From the NCBI GenBank assembly GCA_932521025.1, contig OW051471.1, positions 6,882,001-6,946,000 of the forward strand: a stretch of 64,000 nucleotides of DNA. Reading direction: 5' to 3'. The translations under genes were made by a program, and so were the position numbers. Within the stretch, counting starts at the first letter, position 1; every line of letters starts with the position of its first letter. This DNA is from Oscheius onirici (Eukaryota; Nematoda; Chromadorea; Rhabditida; Rhabditidae). This document shows positions 20,641 through 32,379 of this stretch, one piece after another. The notes under the pieces were generated by a model. The model searched no databases and was not told the DNA's origin. It saw only the letters and a list, made by a program, of their open reading frames with translations.

Positions 20641-23600
20641 ATGAAGTCACTTCTCCTCTCACTTGTTCTCATTCAAAACACGATCGGCGATTCTTGTCCG
20701 ACTCTTTCTGTCAGTATAGGGTAAATTCAACTCCATTTTGCTATGAAAATGTATCAGAGAGGACGAATGTCTGGTACCAGTCGGAACAGACAACTTTTAC
20801 GAAGCACAGATGGATTGCATCAACATGGGCGGCTATTTGCCGTCAGTCCTTTCGAACGAGGACAATCTGGCTGTCCAGAAACTGGCAGAAGGTTTGTAAT
20901 CATATTTATGAAGAGTAAAAGAATGCAGAAAGAGCGATGTGTAGTTCTCTTTGGCTCGGAATGGATGATAGACAGTATTGGATCGATGGAAGTCAGTATC
21001 TTTTTGACAATTGGGCCGAAGGAAACTTGACTACGCAATCCTCTGGATGTGCTGGAATGGACAAAACAACGGGAAGTTGGAAGATATTCAATTGTGAACT
21101 GAACTTGGCCTATTTCTGTTCAATACCACTGAAAACAGCTCAGGCAAGTTCATTTTTCTTTGTAAACGAAGAACGTTTAGGGCCTGTTTCCAAATCAAGG
21201 TATAGACAGATGTCAACAAACGTCTACTGAGCCATTACCAAATTTTAAGACTACATGTCCAAGTTAGACAACTCTATTCTGCTTTCATTTTTTTCAGCCA
21301 CATCTCTTTGTCACAAAAAGTACAACATTCTATCTTTGGCAGCCGTAGCGAACGACTTGAACTACAAGTATTCTCTGCAGTTTTTGGACAAATTGACCAC
21401 TCATTGTGATAACAAAGATTTCGGAGATCTCCTCCTTCCAAATAACGAAACCAGTTACTCATTTACAAAGGTGGAAGATTGTGTTTCTCTCATATTCCAG
21501 TTCAGATAGACAAAAACTTTTGGCAAAAGGCAGGAAAAAGATTCACTCCTTCCAGTACAAATATTACCGGTTACAATTTTGTAAAGATGATGCAGACGGC
21601 GGTAAGTAAAAGTCTAGAAAACACTGACAATTCAGATTGACTGTAAAACCTTGACGGATCAGTCTAAAGCTGGTTCGACTTACATTATGACAGATCTGTC
21701 TTGTAAAGATCTCTGCACAGACAATTTCAAAACTGTGGCTAACGCTTTTGTGGACGCAACAATGTCGCGAAACAGTACCCTACACATCTTTCAATTGAAC
21801 TTTGGAGATGCACGTATGTCACAAAATTTAACCTAAACCTGTTTAAGAAAACACCGAAGGTGACTGTTTCCTGAAAATGTTCAGCAGATGTGGTCAATAT
21901 GATTCGGCCATGTGCAAGGCGGCGGCACTCAATGTTTCTCTAGATGACCTGAATAGCGACGCGAGAAAAGATGACATCAACAACATGTACACGTGTGACA
22001 ATTCTCGAACTCCAGTAGGATGTGGGTCTCGGTTGTTCAGGCCGATCAATCACAATTTCCAGTAATCGTTGCTCTGGTGATAGTTTCTGCTCTGTCACTG
22101 ATCGGCCTCATTGGTATCTTCTTCTTGCGATGGAGACTGAAGAAAGCCGGTGGTTGGAAAGAGTTTTGGAGTCGAGAAGCCGGGAAGAGGAATGAAGAAA
22201 ATGTCAAGTTAGTGTATTTTCAAAAAATAATGCGAATAGTTAAGAGTGGATGAATGGGAGTTGGAAAGAGGACAATTGACCGTGTTCGAAGACAAATTAT
22301 TGGGAAGTGGAGCTTTTGCTGTTGTTTACGAGGGACAGTTAACTGGAAACAGACCTGTGGATAACATTTATCCTGTTTCGAATATTTCCACTGGTATTTC
22401 TGGAAGAGTTGCCGTAAAACGAGGACCGCCACATGCTGACTGCTTTGCAAAGAAGGAATTCTTGGATGAAATCAGATTCATGAAAGAACTCGGATCTCAC
22501 TCTCACATTCTAGGGTGACCTCTTCTTCTTACCAATAAAAGAACAAACGAGTTCAGAATGATAGGATGTGTGACCCGTGCCGATTTGCCTCTGATGGTAC
22601 TGGAACTTTGTGAGCTGGGAGATCTGTTGGCGTTTGTGCGAACAAACAAGGACGAGTTTACCTTAGCAGAAACTGGAAAATTCAGAATGAAAGATATGAT
22701 TTCTATTGCTTGGCAAGTAAGTGATGGAATGGTGGGAGAGATATCTTTGTATTGTCAAGACAGATTGCAGACTTACCTGAAAATTAATCGAAAAGTTCAC
22801 AGAGACCTTGCTTGTCGGAATATATTATTAACAAGGAGCATGACAGCCAAGGTTTCTGAAACATTTTGGATCTTACTCTTTTCCAGATATCTGATTTTGG
22901 ACTGTGTCGGGAAGCGGACAGTTCGGTGTACATCTCGAAAGGAGGTCGTTTGCCCATCAAATATATGGCTGTCGAATCGCTCAAGACGAATAGTTTCTCT
23001 CATCAAAGTGATGTGTGAGTCCTTATGACTAGATTTCTCTACTACTAAAGCGCAACGGTGTCTGTGGTGGATTATCTATGTTTGTTTGTTTGTCCATGGC
23101 CACGAATTTTTGGTGAATTGTTAAGAGTCGCCGCTGTTACCCAGATGACCCGGGTTCGACTCCTCTGTTCGCCAAACTTTTTTTCTAAATTCTTTTGAGT
23201 AGGAAATAGAGTCAGGCTAACCGCTAGGGGATTGGAAAGGGCCGGTTGAGCTGTATAATTTCAGAGAGGGAACGGATAGCCGGAAAAAGGGATCAGGTGG
23301 GATCAGAAGAGATCGGTTGACTTGAAAAGAGATCAGAAGTAAAGAAGAAAACACAAGTAAAAAAAGCCGCCGACAGGCGGCGAAGCCGGCTGGTTAATAA
23401 ATAAGGTTCCAGCTGGAGTTTTGGTGTTCTACTGTGGGAAATGTTCTCTTTCGGAGATGCTCCCTTTCCGTCAGTTCAACCCGCTGATATGTTAGATCTA
23501 CTGCTAGCTGGAAAAAGATTGACTCGACCGGAGATCTGCTCGCCACAAATCTTCCGAATTATGAAAAATTGTTGGCTGGAGAAACCTGAAGAACGAAACG

Positions 23601-23911
23601 ACATTGAAGCAGTCAGTTCAATTCTATCTCCTACAGGCTTTTCGCAGATTCGTTGCGAATTGAGTTCGCTTCTTCGCGAATCCAGTGTCTATTACGGCTA
23701 CGTAACTCTCCCGTCGTTGATTCAGAATATAACTTTGGAAAGCTTGGATGAAGAGGAACAAACAGACGCAACAGAACGAGGAAGATCAGTTTCTGGAGTA
23801 CAATTAGGACATTTAATACGGTCAGAAGATTTTCTTGCAATTGAAGACGACGAAGAAGTACACTCTTTCTCAATATTCTGCTTTGATAGTTCGTTGTTTG
23901 ATGAGACCTAA
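20641..23911 (+). CDS. Receptor tyrosine kinase with C-type lectin ectodomain
   Basis: Signal peptide MKSLLLSLVLIQNTIGDS at 20641. A C-type lectin-like domain follows: DNFYEAQMDCINMGGYLPSV, SLWLGMDDRQYWIDGSQYLF, NWAEGN, WKIFNCELNLAYFC. A Cys-containing spacer with several N-glycosylation sites leads to the membrane span VIVALVIVSALSLIGLIGIF at about 22067. The kinase has a glycine loop (LGSGAFAVVYEG), VAVKRG lysine, HRDLACRNILL catalytic loop, DFG (ISDFGLCREADS), GGRLPIKYMAVESL activation end and WSFGVLLWEMFSFGDAPFPS. These residues are those of active tyrosine kinases. The tail is acidic. One intron of nearly 400 nt (about 23016-23411), between SDV and WSFGV, contains a SINE; splicing around it keeps the frame. 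The ligand is unknown. Related to nematode-specific RTKs only in general. Confidence 0.85.
23050..23400 (+). repeat. tRNA-derived SINE within an intron of the lectin-kinase gene
   Basis: The head looks like a decayed tRNA: a D-arm-like TTGGTGAATTGTTAAGAGTC, then CCCAGATGACC and a B box GGTTCGACTCC at 23153-23163, ending TGTTCGCCA. A body of about 180 bp rich in GGATCAG-type units follows, and a hairpin tail GCCGCCGACAGGCGGC with GAAGCCGGCTGGTT at 23366-23394. The tail recurs at 13293-13320 and 61381-61411. The exact 5' edge and target-site duplication are not clear. Confidence 0.65.
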
Positions 23912-23926
23912 TGAACTTCGTTATAA

Positions 23927-24150
23927 AACCAGCAGCCTACGGCAACTTACGCAGCCTCCATATTTTGGTAGCAGACTATCAGTGAGCTCCTCTTATTGTT
24001 AGTAGTTCTACATTGTAAATGCAAAATCAAAAAAAAACTATCTCGTTCGATAAAAAAGATGAACATGACATGTTTTAGTCTCGACAACTGTGCGGACATC
24101 ACGACGGACGGACGGACATCATAGTGCTTTCCTAAAGAAAGACAGTGAGT
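23927..24150. repeat. Dispersed repeat R3, copy a
   Basis: Begins ACCAGCAGCCTACGGCA, contains GGTAGCAGACTATCAGTGAG and ends near a CGGACGGACGGACATC block. A second copy lies at 53656-53870 with the same order but a different middle. It lies between the tail of the kinase gene and the tail of the Srt receptor, so it touches no coding exon. Class unknown. Confidence 0.6.
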
Positions 24151-24212
24151 GTTTGAACTTGTTTTGCAAAAGAGCAATGAAAGTAGTGGGCAAAAGGACG
24201 GCTTTATTCGTT

Positions 24213-25450
24213 TTATGCTCTTTCTAATGTTTCGACTTTCAGCTTCAGTAGTTTGACGCAGCTTTTTCTTATCCGCTTATTTACGAACACATAGATGTAT
24301 GCCGGAATTCCTGAAAACAGTTCACTTCTGTTTAAAATAGGGTTAACCATGTGCTGCCATCCAACAGATTTGTACAGCTACAACTAGAGAGGAAGGAGGA
24401 GGGAAGAACTGCATATAAACACAGCCCAAGTCAACCAGCATAGTCACCAGACAGATTACTGTAGTTTGAAACATTATCTAAAGGTTTTAGGTGGAAATTG
24501 GTGACGAAGCAAACCGATTTCTGACTCTTCGACATTTTGAGAGTAGTTGAAGAGAAACCGGTCATTATGACTGCTAACATTATTGCGTACAAGATGAGAG
24601 TAGATACGACGACTAACAGATTGTTCACTACGTGCATCAGACTGTAGTACTGAAAGATTCTGGTTAACTCTCGCTCACTCTACCATTTTCAAAGGGTAAA
24701 CAATCTAGATTGTTAGTTCCAACAGAAATGGTAAAAACTAATCATGTTCTCACCTTTAACACCTTGTCTGCGGCAATAAATGGGTCGAAGAAAAATGAAA
24801 ATTTGGCAGAATTGAACAGAACAGGCATAGAGAAGTGCGTAACGAGGACTGCGTAGAAGACAGGGAGAAGCAGTATATACCAAGTTCGGTCGTCTTGAAA
24901 GAGCTTAAAAGAGATTTTGATATAAAAAATGTGATGAGTACCAAATGGGCAAAAGAGGGCTTCCAGAGATCAAGCAAGCGGTTCAGAACTAAAATGAGAC
25001 AGGTTAGGGAAGATCCACACCAAACGCCTAAAAGAAAGAAAATGAATAAGGAAAATTGTCAGAAACTGACCGAACCCGATACATCCGGAAATGTACATCA
25101 GCTCTGAATAACTGCAATAAACAGCTCCAGAAACAAAGTAGAAGCCGGCCAGAATCGAGTTGACTCCGATGGCCAGCACGTCGAAAAAGCCAAGAACAAA
25201 CATTATTTTGTAACAGGACATTGCCAAAAGACTCGACTTGTGAATTGCGTAGAGGGCGAAAACATAGACAATCTGAATATATTAATTCACTTCGAAGGAC
25301 ATAGACTACCTCTGTAATTATTCCGAACAGAAGACAAGTCATTCCGGCGGAAATACTTCTCCAGCCCGATTCGTTCCATGTCTTGTTTACTATCCGACAA
25401 TCGTAACCAGGAATCTGTTGAGCACTTCCATAACGGATATAGGATTCCAT
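24213..25450 (-). CDS. Serpentine receptor class T (Srt) chemoreceptor
   Basis: Start MESYIRYGSAQQIP at 25450 followed by GYDCRIV, the Srt-type N-terminal YGS...PxYxC pattern. Exons add SCYKIMFVLGFFDVLAIGVN, YCSYSELMYISGCIGF, the TM3/DRY-equivalent LTCLILVLNRLLDLWKPS, LLLPVFYAVLVTHFSMPVLF, AKFSFFFDPFIAADKVLK, LLVVVSTLILYAIMLAVIMT, and the C-terminal AYIYVFVNKRIRKSCVK. FNS...FFFDPFI is strongly Srt-like. Seven spans are accounted for and all splice phases tested agree. The class is expressed in chemosensory neurons in known nematodes. The start is preceded by about 500 bp before the divergent UNC-93-like gene. Confidence 0.85.
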
Positions 25451-25956
25451 GCGTCTGGGGGAGAAAAAAGAGTGGGTGACTTAATCTGTGGCTGGCATTC
25501 GAAGAGCAGAAAACAAAGTGAGAATTGTTGAGTAACGAGGGAAACCACAAAAATGTTAACACGCTGAGAACGAAATGTTTTTCTGTTGAGAGAGTGAATG
25601 ATACGTTTATCCGTGATGGTTTCCTGAGCGAGTAGAGCATTTTTCACAGAATACTCGTTTGGTTCTCATGCTCTTGAGCTTTTCAACTTTGATTTTTACA
25701 AATGGAAGTAACATAGGGAAGTAGGGAGAGAATACATTCGGAAAAAAACTCATTCGTATGGGAATTAACATAATACGGGGATAATTTTGTTTTAGAAATC
25801 TACCAAAAGAGTTCGCATGTACTAGTCGAACCGGGAACCGAAATTCAGGTTTTCTGAATCACGAACGGTTTTCGGACTCGGGTGATTGATGGTTCCGTCG
25901 GTTACACACCTCTATCTGTGTGACAGCCAAACACACTTTTCGACCGTCTTTCCAAG

Positions 25957-27640
25957 ATGCTGTCCCCTCGGAAACACGAACTTCTTTCTGTCATTCTTCT
26001 TGGAGTCGGAACTGCCATCATCTTCTGCGGATACGATGTCCAAGCCTTCTTCGCAGAAGGTATCATTCACTCTCTCAACAGAAAATACCCTGAGGCCATT
26101 TCGCAATATGCTGGATACTATGGGTTCGTTCAATATAGACTGAAATGAACAAAAAACTTCAGACAAGCTCTGCATTACTTCGGTTTTGGATTCTTTTCGC
26201 TATTCACAGCTTCGTTGGATAGTCTCATTTCGTCCAAAACGGGACTCGTTATCACGGCGGCCACATTTTGCTCCTACTACATCGGATTCTATCATGTTAA
26301 TGGATTCTACTACTATTTTACCCAGTTCCTGATGGGACTTGGATACGCATGTGAGCATTTAACAACATTCAGTTGTAAGTCTGGTTCAGTATACAATAAC
26401 GCGGAAGGAAACTACTTGGCAGAACATTCTTCTGAAACGACGCTGATATCAAATTCGGGAATAGAAACTGGAGTGGGACATATGAGGTTTGTCTGATTAT
26501 GTTTTTTTAATGAATTTGTTGCTTTCAGTTTGCTGTCATCCGGCATTTTTCTGTTCGTATTCAACTATTTTTACAAAGACACAGAAATAGTGCCCAACTC
26601 CAACCATAGAAACTTTTCCGTCGAGTTTATTCAGGTTAGAAGATTTTTCCCGAAAAATTTAAGCTAAATGGATTCAGATAATGTACGCGGCTCTGTTCGG
26701 CTTAACTGTTTTGAGTGGAATTGTCTTCGCCCTTCTGCCCTCCAGACAACAGATGGATGCTTTGGCTCGAAAGGAACACCCGGAGCCGTTTGACCCAAAG
26801 AGGCGATTGAGTAAGGATGGATAAGAATGATCTGGAACAGTTGATTTTCAGAGAGAATGGCGAAGGCGGCTCTCCACGGAAATATGCTGCTTCTGAGTGT
26901 AACCTGCGTCTACCAAGGTTTCTTTAACTCTTTCTGGATGGGAGTCTATCCAACTTCCCTTAGCTTCACTCATTCCCTGAAAGACGACCACTACATGGTC
27001 GCTTTCTACAGTTTGTTTGTAGGATTGGCGGAAATGTGCGGTACAGTTTACTTTGGAGAGTCATAGAGACTATTTTCAGGGTTTTTGGTACTCAGTCCTT
27101 TGATGAAACTGGTACCTAAACATCGTCTTCTAGTAGCTATATCCGTGCATCTAGTCGCAATCATTTCCGCTCTGTCAATCATCAATCTGTCCATTCCAAA
27201 TGAAGCCACAATTCGCCCGACGCAGGATGCAGCTCTTTTCTTTTCACCGAGGTACATTTATTCGGAATTGAAAATTAACTTTTTTCAGTCGCTTGACCGT
27301 CTGTATCGCCTCATTTCTGATCGGTTTGTCCGATTACACCATCACTCTTGCAAGATGTGTTATTTGCCAAATTGCTGTTCCAGAGGCCCGAGCAGAGGTC
27401 TTTTCGTTGACAAGAGTCTTTATGGTATGACCATTCCGAAAAAGAAACGAGAAAAACTTTCAGTGTTTATCAGCTTCTAGTGTACTTGTTCTCGCACCTC
27501 ATTTAACTCTACGATTATGGACAACAATTATACTGACAGGAGCCGCCTTTGGCTCGATGACATTCACCGTTGTGGCGAGAAGAACCGGAAGGAGTATTCG
27601 ACCTGTGAATGAGAAGTCTGCACAAATTGAGCAGATATAG
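25957..27640 (+). CDS. UNC-93-like multipass membrane protein
   Basis: Starts MLSPRKHELLSVILLGVGTA at 25957. Exons give LHYFGFGFFSLFTASLDSLI, the GxYL-type segment GNYLAEHSSETTLISNSGIE, LLSSGIFLFVFNYFYKDTEI, MYAALFGLTVLSGIVFALLP and, after the central loop (HPEPFDPKRR), LSVTCVYQGFFNSFWMGVYP with about five further spans to a stop at 27638-27640. UNC-93 family proteins have up to 12 spans in an MFS-like fold; the prototype regulates a two-pore potassium channel complex in muscle, while many nematode paralogs have no known role. Introns are 38-50 nt. The first exon carries a 26-nt stretch found inverted in the divergent upstream flank. Confidence 0.85.
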
Positions 27641-28131
27641 AGTGACCGTATTTTTTGTTGTGTTACGAGGTATTAATCTTGTCTTTCTTTGTTTGTAGTC
27701 TTCGTATTACCTTGACCATTTAATTTCTCCAATCGAACAGAACGCATGACGTGATCTTTCTGAGGAAGACACACATGGGGGAAGATCAGTTTGGCCAACA
27801 ACCGATTTCAGCGAACAAGACCCTAGATTTGGGAGTAGAAAACAGTCTGCTCGCCTTTGTCCTCTGTATGCTTTCCCATATTCTTTCTGTCTCGAAATAA
27901 CCGATGGTTTTTGTATTGTGGCAGTCAACATGACCGTTTAAACTGGTTCTAGACGTTAATTTCGCAAAAATATCTAATGTCACAAGAACCCCTTACCAAT
28001 GTTAAAAGTTTGTGCTATGAACACCTTCATTTTTAAACTCTTATCAAGTTACTAGAACTGCCCTTTCATTGATCAGACGTCTTGCCAATTGTAAAGTCTC
28101 AGTGTGACCATTTTCAATACCTTGGTTTCAG
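27641..28131. other. Intergenic region with spliced-leader acceptor at its end
   Basis: No gene is seen. The last bases, TTGGTTTCAG (28122-28131), touch the ATG of the tyrosinase gene directly, the pattern of a trans-splice acceptor. Minus-strand frames at 27707-27983 have no supporting signals. Confidence 0.45.
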
Positions 28132-29866
28132 ATGAAACTCTTCCTTCTGTATATATTTTTCCTGCCTTTCGTTTCTACAAAACTCACTTTCCGCAGCATT
28201 CGCACTTTTCTGTTAAATGGACAAACTTACACAGAGGCCCTTGAACAGCCTTGGTTCCGAAACCGTCACGAACCACATGTTGCGGTATTGATCTTTAAAC
28301 TCGAAAATAAAAAAAGATGTCTTTAGATACCCAATGACGTTGTGAATGAAACGAATTTCGGCAAACATTTATTGCCAGACGACGACATTTTCGTGGAACA
28401 CGACTGGACAGACGAAGAGAAGAAGTATCTTCCTTGTCGAAGCTTGACTTGTGTTTGTCCATTCTACAAAGGTATGTGTTTTTACTAATGAACAAAGTAA
28501 CACTTTTAGGAAAGAAATTCGGCAAGAAGTGTGTACTGCAAAATGGAAAAACACTACAAAAAGCTGTGAGAAAAGAGATCCGACAGCTAAGCGACAAGGA
28601 GAGGAACCAAATCCATGTTAGCCTTTTTATTTGCCTTCTCAATCAAATACTTTTAGAATGCGTTTCTTCAAATGAAAGCTGACGGAATTTATGACAGAAT
28701 CGGGTTCGTTCACAAGTACAGTGGCGTCCACGAGGGACCAGGGTTTTTCACATGGCATCGAGAATTCCTAAAGAGGTTTGAGTCAAGTGTTTGGAGAAAG
28801 GATAAGTTTAGAGCCGAGCTTCTTTTGAAGCGATATCTGCCACAAGGAACAAACCTCGGTCTTCCCTATTGGGACAGTACTCTTGAGGCCTATCTCCCGC
28901 ATCCAGAAGAGTCCTCCTTCTTTTCCGAACATTTTGTGGGAGCCACGGACGAGAACAATTTTGTCTCGACTGGTCCCTATAAAGACTGGCTCATCATGGA
29001 AGGAACTCGACGAGTTCAACGCTATGTAAACCAGAAAGACGGGGGAGAAGTTCTCAACGACGCCAGAGTTGATTTTGTTCTCGAACTCAAAAACATCTCC
29101 AGAGTATTGGCTCCAGTCATCGCTCTAGAGGTAACTTTTGAGAGTTCAATTATAGTCAGTTTCAGTCGTGTTCATTGTGGATTCGAGACGATCGGCTGTT
29201 CGAGTACTCACACGACTACGTTCATGATTTCATTGACGGTAACTTTGTTTTATAGTTGCTATAAACAGGGATAGTTGCTATGGGGACAATCCGTATGGTA
29301 ACTATTGAATTTCAGGAGACATGAAGGAGTCATATTCGTCAAGCTCAGAAGTAGTCCAAAGAAAAGACCAGTTAATCAAAGTTTTAGATTATCTTCTACT
29401 TTCACCACACGATGGTGGATAATATCTGGGAGCTATGGCGTCGGAAGAACCAAAACAGACATCAAAGAGAGACGGAATATCCTCCGGATCTGGCAGACTG
29501 CTGGCCAGAAAGACATTTCGCAGACCACAAGATGAAGGAGCTCGATCCATATACAAATCGGGATGCTTTGAGCAACGAGTACACGGACTCTATGTACGAA
29601 TACGCTCCCAGACCAACTTGTCTGACCAAGAATGAAGAGTGCGGCTCCAAGTGAATTTAACAATTTAACACTCTTAACTACAATTCAGGTTTCTGTTCTG
29701 TTATACTAGCGACGTATATCCAAAGTGTATTGCCAAGATACGGCCAGGTGGAAAATGTTATGGATATGAACATTTTGACGTCTGTTATGACGGAATCTGT
29801 GTGGAAGGAACATGTCAGCCGAGAATACAACGGGATGCTTTTCCGACCTACCCGCCGAGCATGTAA
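28132..29866 (+). CDS. Tyrosinase (type-3 copper protein), secreted
   Basis: Signal peptide MKLFLLYIFFLPFVSTKL at 28132. A Cys-rich stretch (LPCRSLTCVCPFYKG) precedes the copper domain. CuA-type histidines occur in FVHKYSGVHEGPGFFTWHRE, where the WHRE motif is characteristic; YLPQGTNLGLPYWDS is the conserved NLxLPYWD segment; CuB histidines lie in LFEYSHDYVHDFIDG and VFYYHHTMVDNIWELW. The C-terminus carries a Cys-rich module (KCIAKIRPGGKCYGYEHFDV, then CYDGICVEGTCQ). In nematodes the tyr genes are thought to act in cuticle or eggshell hardening through phenol oxidation. All introns are short. The model looks complete. Confidence 0.93.
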
Positions 29867-30152
29867 AGAAGAAGAAGATAGTCAACCAAATCGGGATTTC
29901 GAGATACTCAAGGTTGTATGTGTAAAGAATTGTCTTAAAATAAAGAAAAGATTAGAACATCCCTATCCATTTATAAGTTTTTTTTTGAAAACGAATTGTG
30001 TTATCGACTGCTCACAGGTGCTCTCTACTCTCTAATTTATTCTCCGCCTTATTACCCCGAAGGCAAAAATTTCGAAAGCAATAATCAGTTCGTTTCTCAT
30101 TTCTTTCGGTTCAACTCCCAATTTCAATTTTGTAGATAAATTTCAGAAAACG
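29867..30152. other. Short intergenic region with polyadenylation signals
   Basis: AATAAAG at about 29940 follows the tyrosinase stop, a plausible poly(A) signal. AAATTTCAG just before 30147 is a plausible trans-splice acceptor for the next gene. Nothing else seen. Confidence 0.4.
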
Positions 30153-31679
30153 ATGGGTGCAACGGTCAAACCTATCGTAATAACAAATGAGACGGACGTA
30201 GGACTGCTTCTTCGACAACTCATGGGGGACAATATCCTGCTCAGTCTGGGCGACCCGCTTCCAACTGATTGGGGTCCGTAACATCTTTTGACTTGAAATA
30301 AAGGAATTTCAGGCGGCGTGATCTTCAGTTTTGTGAATCTCGGATTCTTGGGACTTCTCTGGTTTCTTTCTTGGAGGATCAAGTATCGAGATTTCAATCT
30401 CTGGTTCATGATCTGTCAGTTGATTCCACTCAGTTTGTTCCAATTCTTTCAATTCATTCTGGATCTCAACTATCGCGCCAACTTTCTGGGTAGCAGTCAC
30501 AAGTGAGTCATCTAGAAGAACTTTGAAAAATATACTTTCAGATGGCACATTTTCGCCCCCGACCAGACCTTCTTCCATCGTCTCTTCCTCTTCTTGTTCA
30601 TCTTCTTGCAAAAGACTGTTTACCGCAACATCATTCTCGGAACAGGACTTCTTTTGATAACTTGCATAATTGTGGCTAAACATCGAGTTGGTATCACCAA
30701 ACAACGATGGTAATGTTTTTATATAAACGGTTACCTGTTTTAGCTACTGTTTCTGTGTAATTCTGATCATCTCCGCTGCTTTTGGATTCATTCAGTCGAT
30801 TTTCCTTTTACTGGAGGTGACAGTCGTCGACTTCATCTTCTCTTTCCTTGATCGCGGCTTCACCGTCTTCCACTCTATCGCCTATATAGTTGTAAGAAAA
30901 CACGAGGGCGAGAAAAAAGTTTCAGGCCATCTGTGCCGTCTGTTGTTGTTCCTTCGCTCGTCATGGAATGGCTCCGGATCCATACGTCGCCAACGCTCGT
31001 TCTCGGATGGGATGGACCTGGCTTTTTGTCTCGTTTGGGTTCACGTTCTTCATTTACGCCGAAGCCGCTGCTCAAGTCAACTCATCCAAAGTCGACATCG
31101 ATCAAATGATCAAAGGGTACAAACGATACCAATCCAACAAAGTTGATAATGCTCTGCTTTTAACCGTCGAGTTGGTATACGCTATTCTCTACTTCCTCCC
31201 ATACCTTGCCCCAATCGTCCTTCTGATCTCCGCCATTCTCTTTTATCCGTCTTACCGTTCGGCCTGTTTTGGAACTCAAGGATACGACTCGAATCTCTGG
31301 GCTCACTCTGCTCCTCCTGTACCTCACACCGGCATTCAGGTTCTTCGTCTTTCGTTCGCAAACCGAAAACAAAATTCAGATGAAAACAGGTGCTCCTACA
31401 ACAGATGGTTATCAGGATACTGTAGTCATGGCACCTGCTCCGACCTATTCCTCTGTCCCACCCGCTCCGATGATCTATCAGAATCCAGATGGAAGTTATC
31501 AGATGCTACAGTACTGCATGGACATGTCGCAATACCAACAGCAGCCGGAAATGTACCAGTACCAGCAGAACATTCAGTACAACCAACAACAGGGCTACGG
31601 CTACAATCAACAACAACAGCCAATGTACTACACTCCCGAACAATACAGAACGATCGGAACTGTTCCACAATATGGCTGA
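30153..31679 (+). CDS. Seven-pass membrane protein, uncharacterised family, tandem copy 1
   Basis: Starts MGATVKPIVITNETDVGLLL (N-glycosylation site NET). Seven hydrophobic segments follow, including GVIFSFVNLGFLGLLWFLSW, LWFMICQLIPLSLFQFFQFI, IILGTGLLLITCIIVAK, CYCFCVILIISAAFGFIQSI and LPYLAPIVLLISAILFYPSY. Between TM5 and TM6 is a CCCS cluster and PYVANARSRMGW. The C-terminal tail is long and Gln/Tyr-rich (YQQQPEMYQYQQNIQYNQQQ). The copy downstream at 32380-33773 shares the order, spacing and motifs. It does not match the serpentine receptor signatures I know. Function unknown; surface localisation inferred. Confidence 0.8.
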
Positions 31680-32379
31680 AAATGTTGTGAAAATAAACAA
31701 TTGTTAACTGTCTCACATTCGTTATTTGCTTTCAACTCGAACTGTTGGATTTCAACATCGCTCTACCGGGACAGAATTGCTACCAAATCTCGTCTCGTCT
31801 TCTCCTCCAGACGTTCTACTCTTCCCAAGAGGACGGAATCACAGCAGTTCTACTCTACCATCGTCGTTGCAACAGCGGATCCCGATCCACCTAGCACTGA
31901 AGAAGCTCGGATCGTACTCTTCATCTACGAAACACGACTGGGAACGCGTAGATCAACCCCCACTCGACGACGCCCTGGACAAGCGCGAGAGGTACTGTTC
32001 CCCTCTCCGAGGAATTTACAGCACCGCCATGGTCTGTCCGAAGAGCCGCTCTTGTCGAATATAGACTTGATACAGCGAATATACTTGTATAAACTGTCTT
32101 TTCTTGAACTTATCTATTGTACCATTTTGAAATTGAAATGATCTGACAACACGACACCAAGGTTCAGACATCCCATTCCCTGTGCTTGTTTTAGGATATG
32201 CAGTGTCATCTCGAACCTCTAAATCAACTTTTTTTCTGTAGGGCAGCTGAAATTCCTAATGGAATATTGCACCATTCTCCTCGACTTGAGCTTCTAATTG
32301 TCGCGCTAACTTGATCAGTTCATGACTCTGGACCTCTCTCCGTTGTCTTCTATTTTCATGCTCTTTCTTACAGAAAACT
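31680..32379. other. Region between tandem seven-pass genes; one doubtful open frame
   Basis: A plus-strand frame, about 31726-32064, reads ALKKLGSYSSSTKHDWERVD and YCSPLRGIYSTAMVCPKSRS in a protein-like way, but it lacks an ATG and a clear acceptor, and an overlapping frame is equally long. AATAAA follows the stop of the upstream gene. The final CTTTCTTACAG at 32363-32373 is the likely trans-splice acceptor for the next gene. Confidence 0.3.

Noticed and set aside
31726-32064. Possible 112-codon gene between the tandem seven-pass genes
   Set aside because: No ATG at its head, no clear acceptor, and a competing overlapping frame of equal length.
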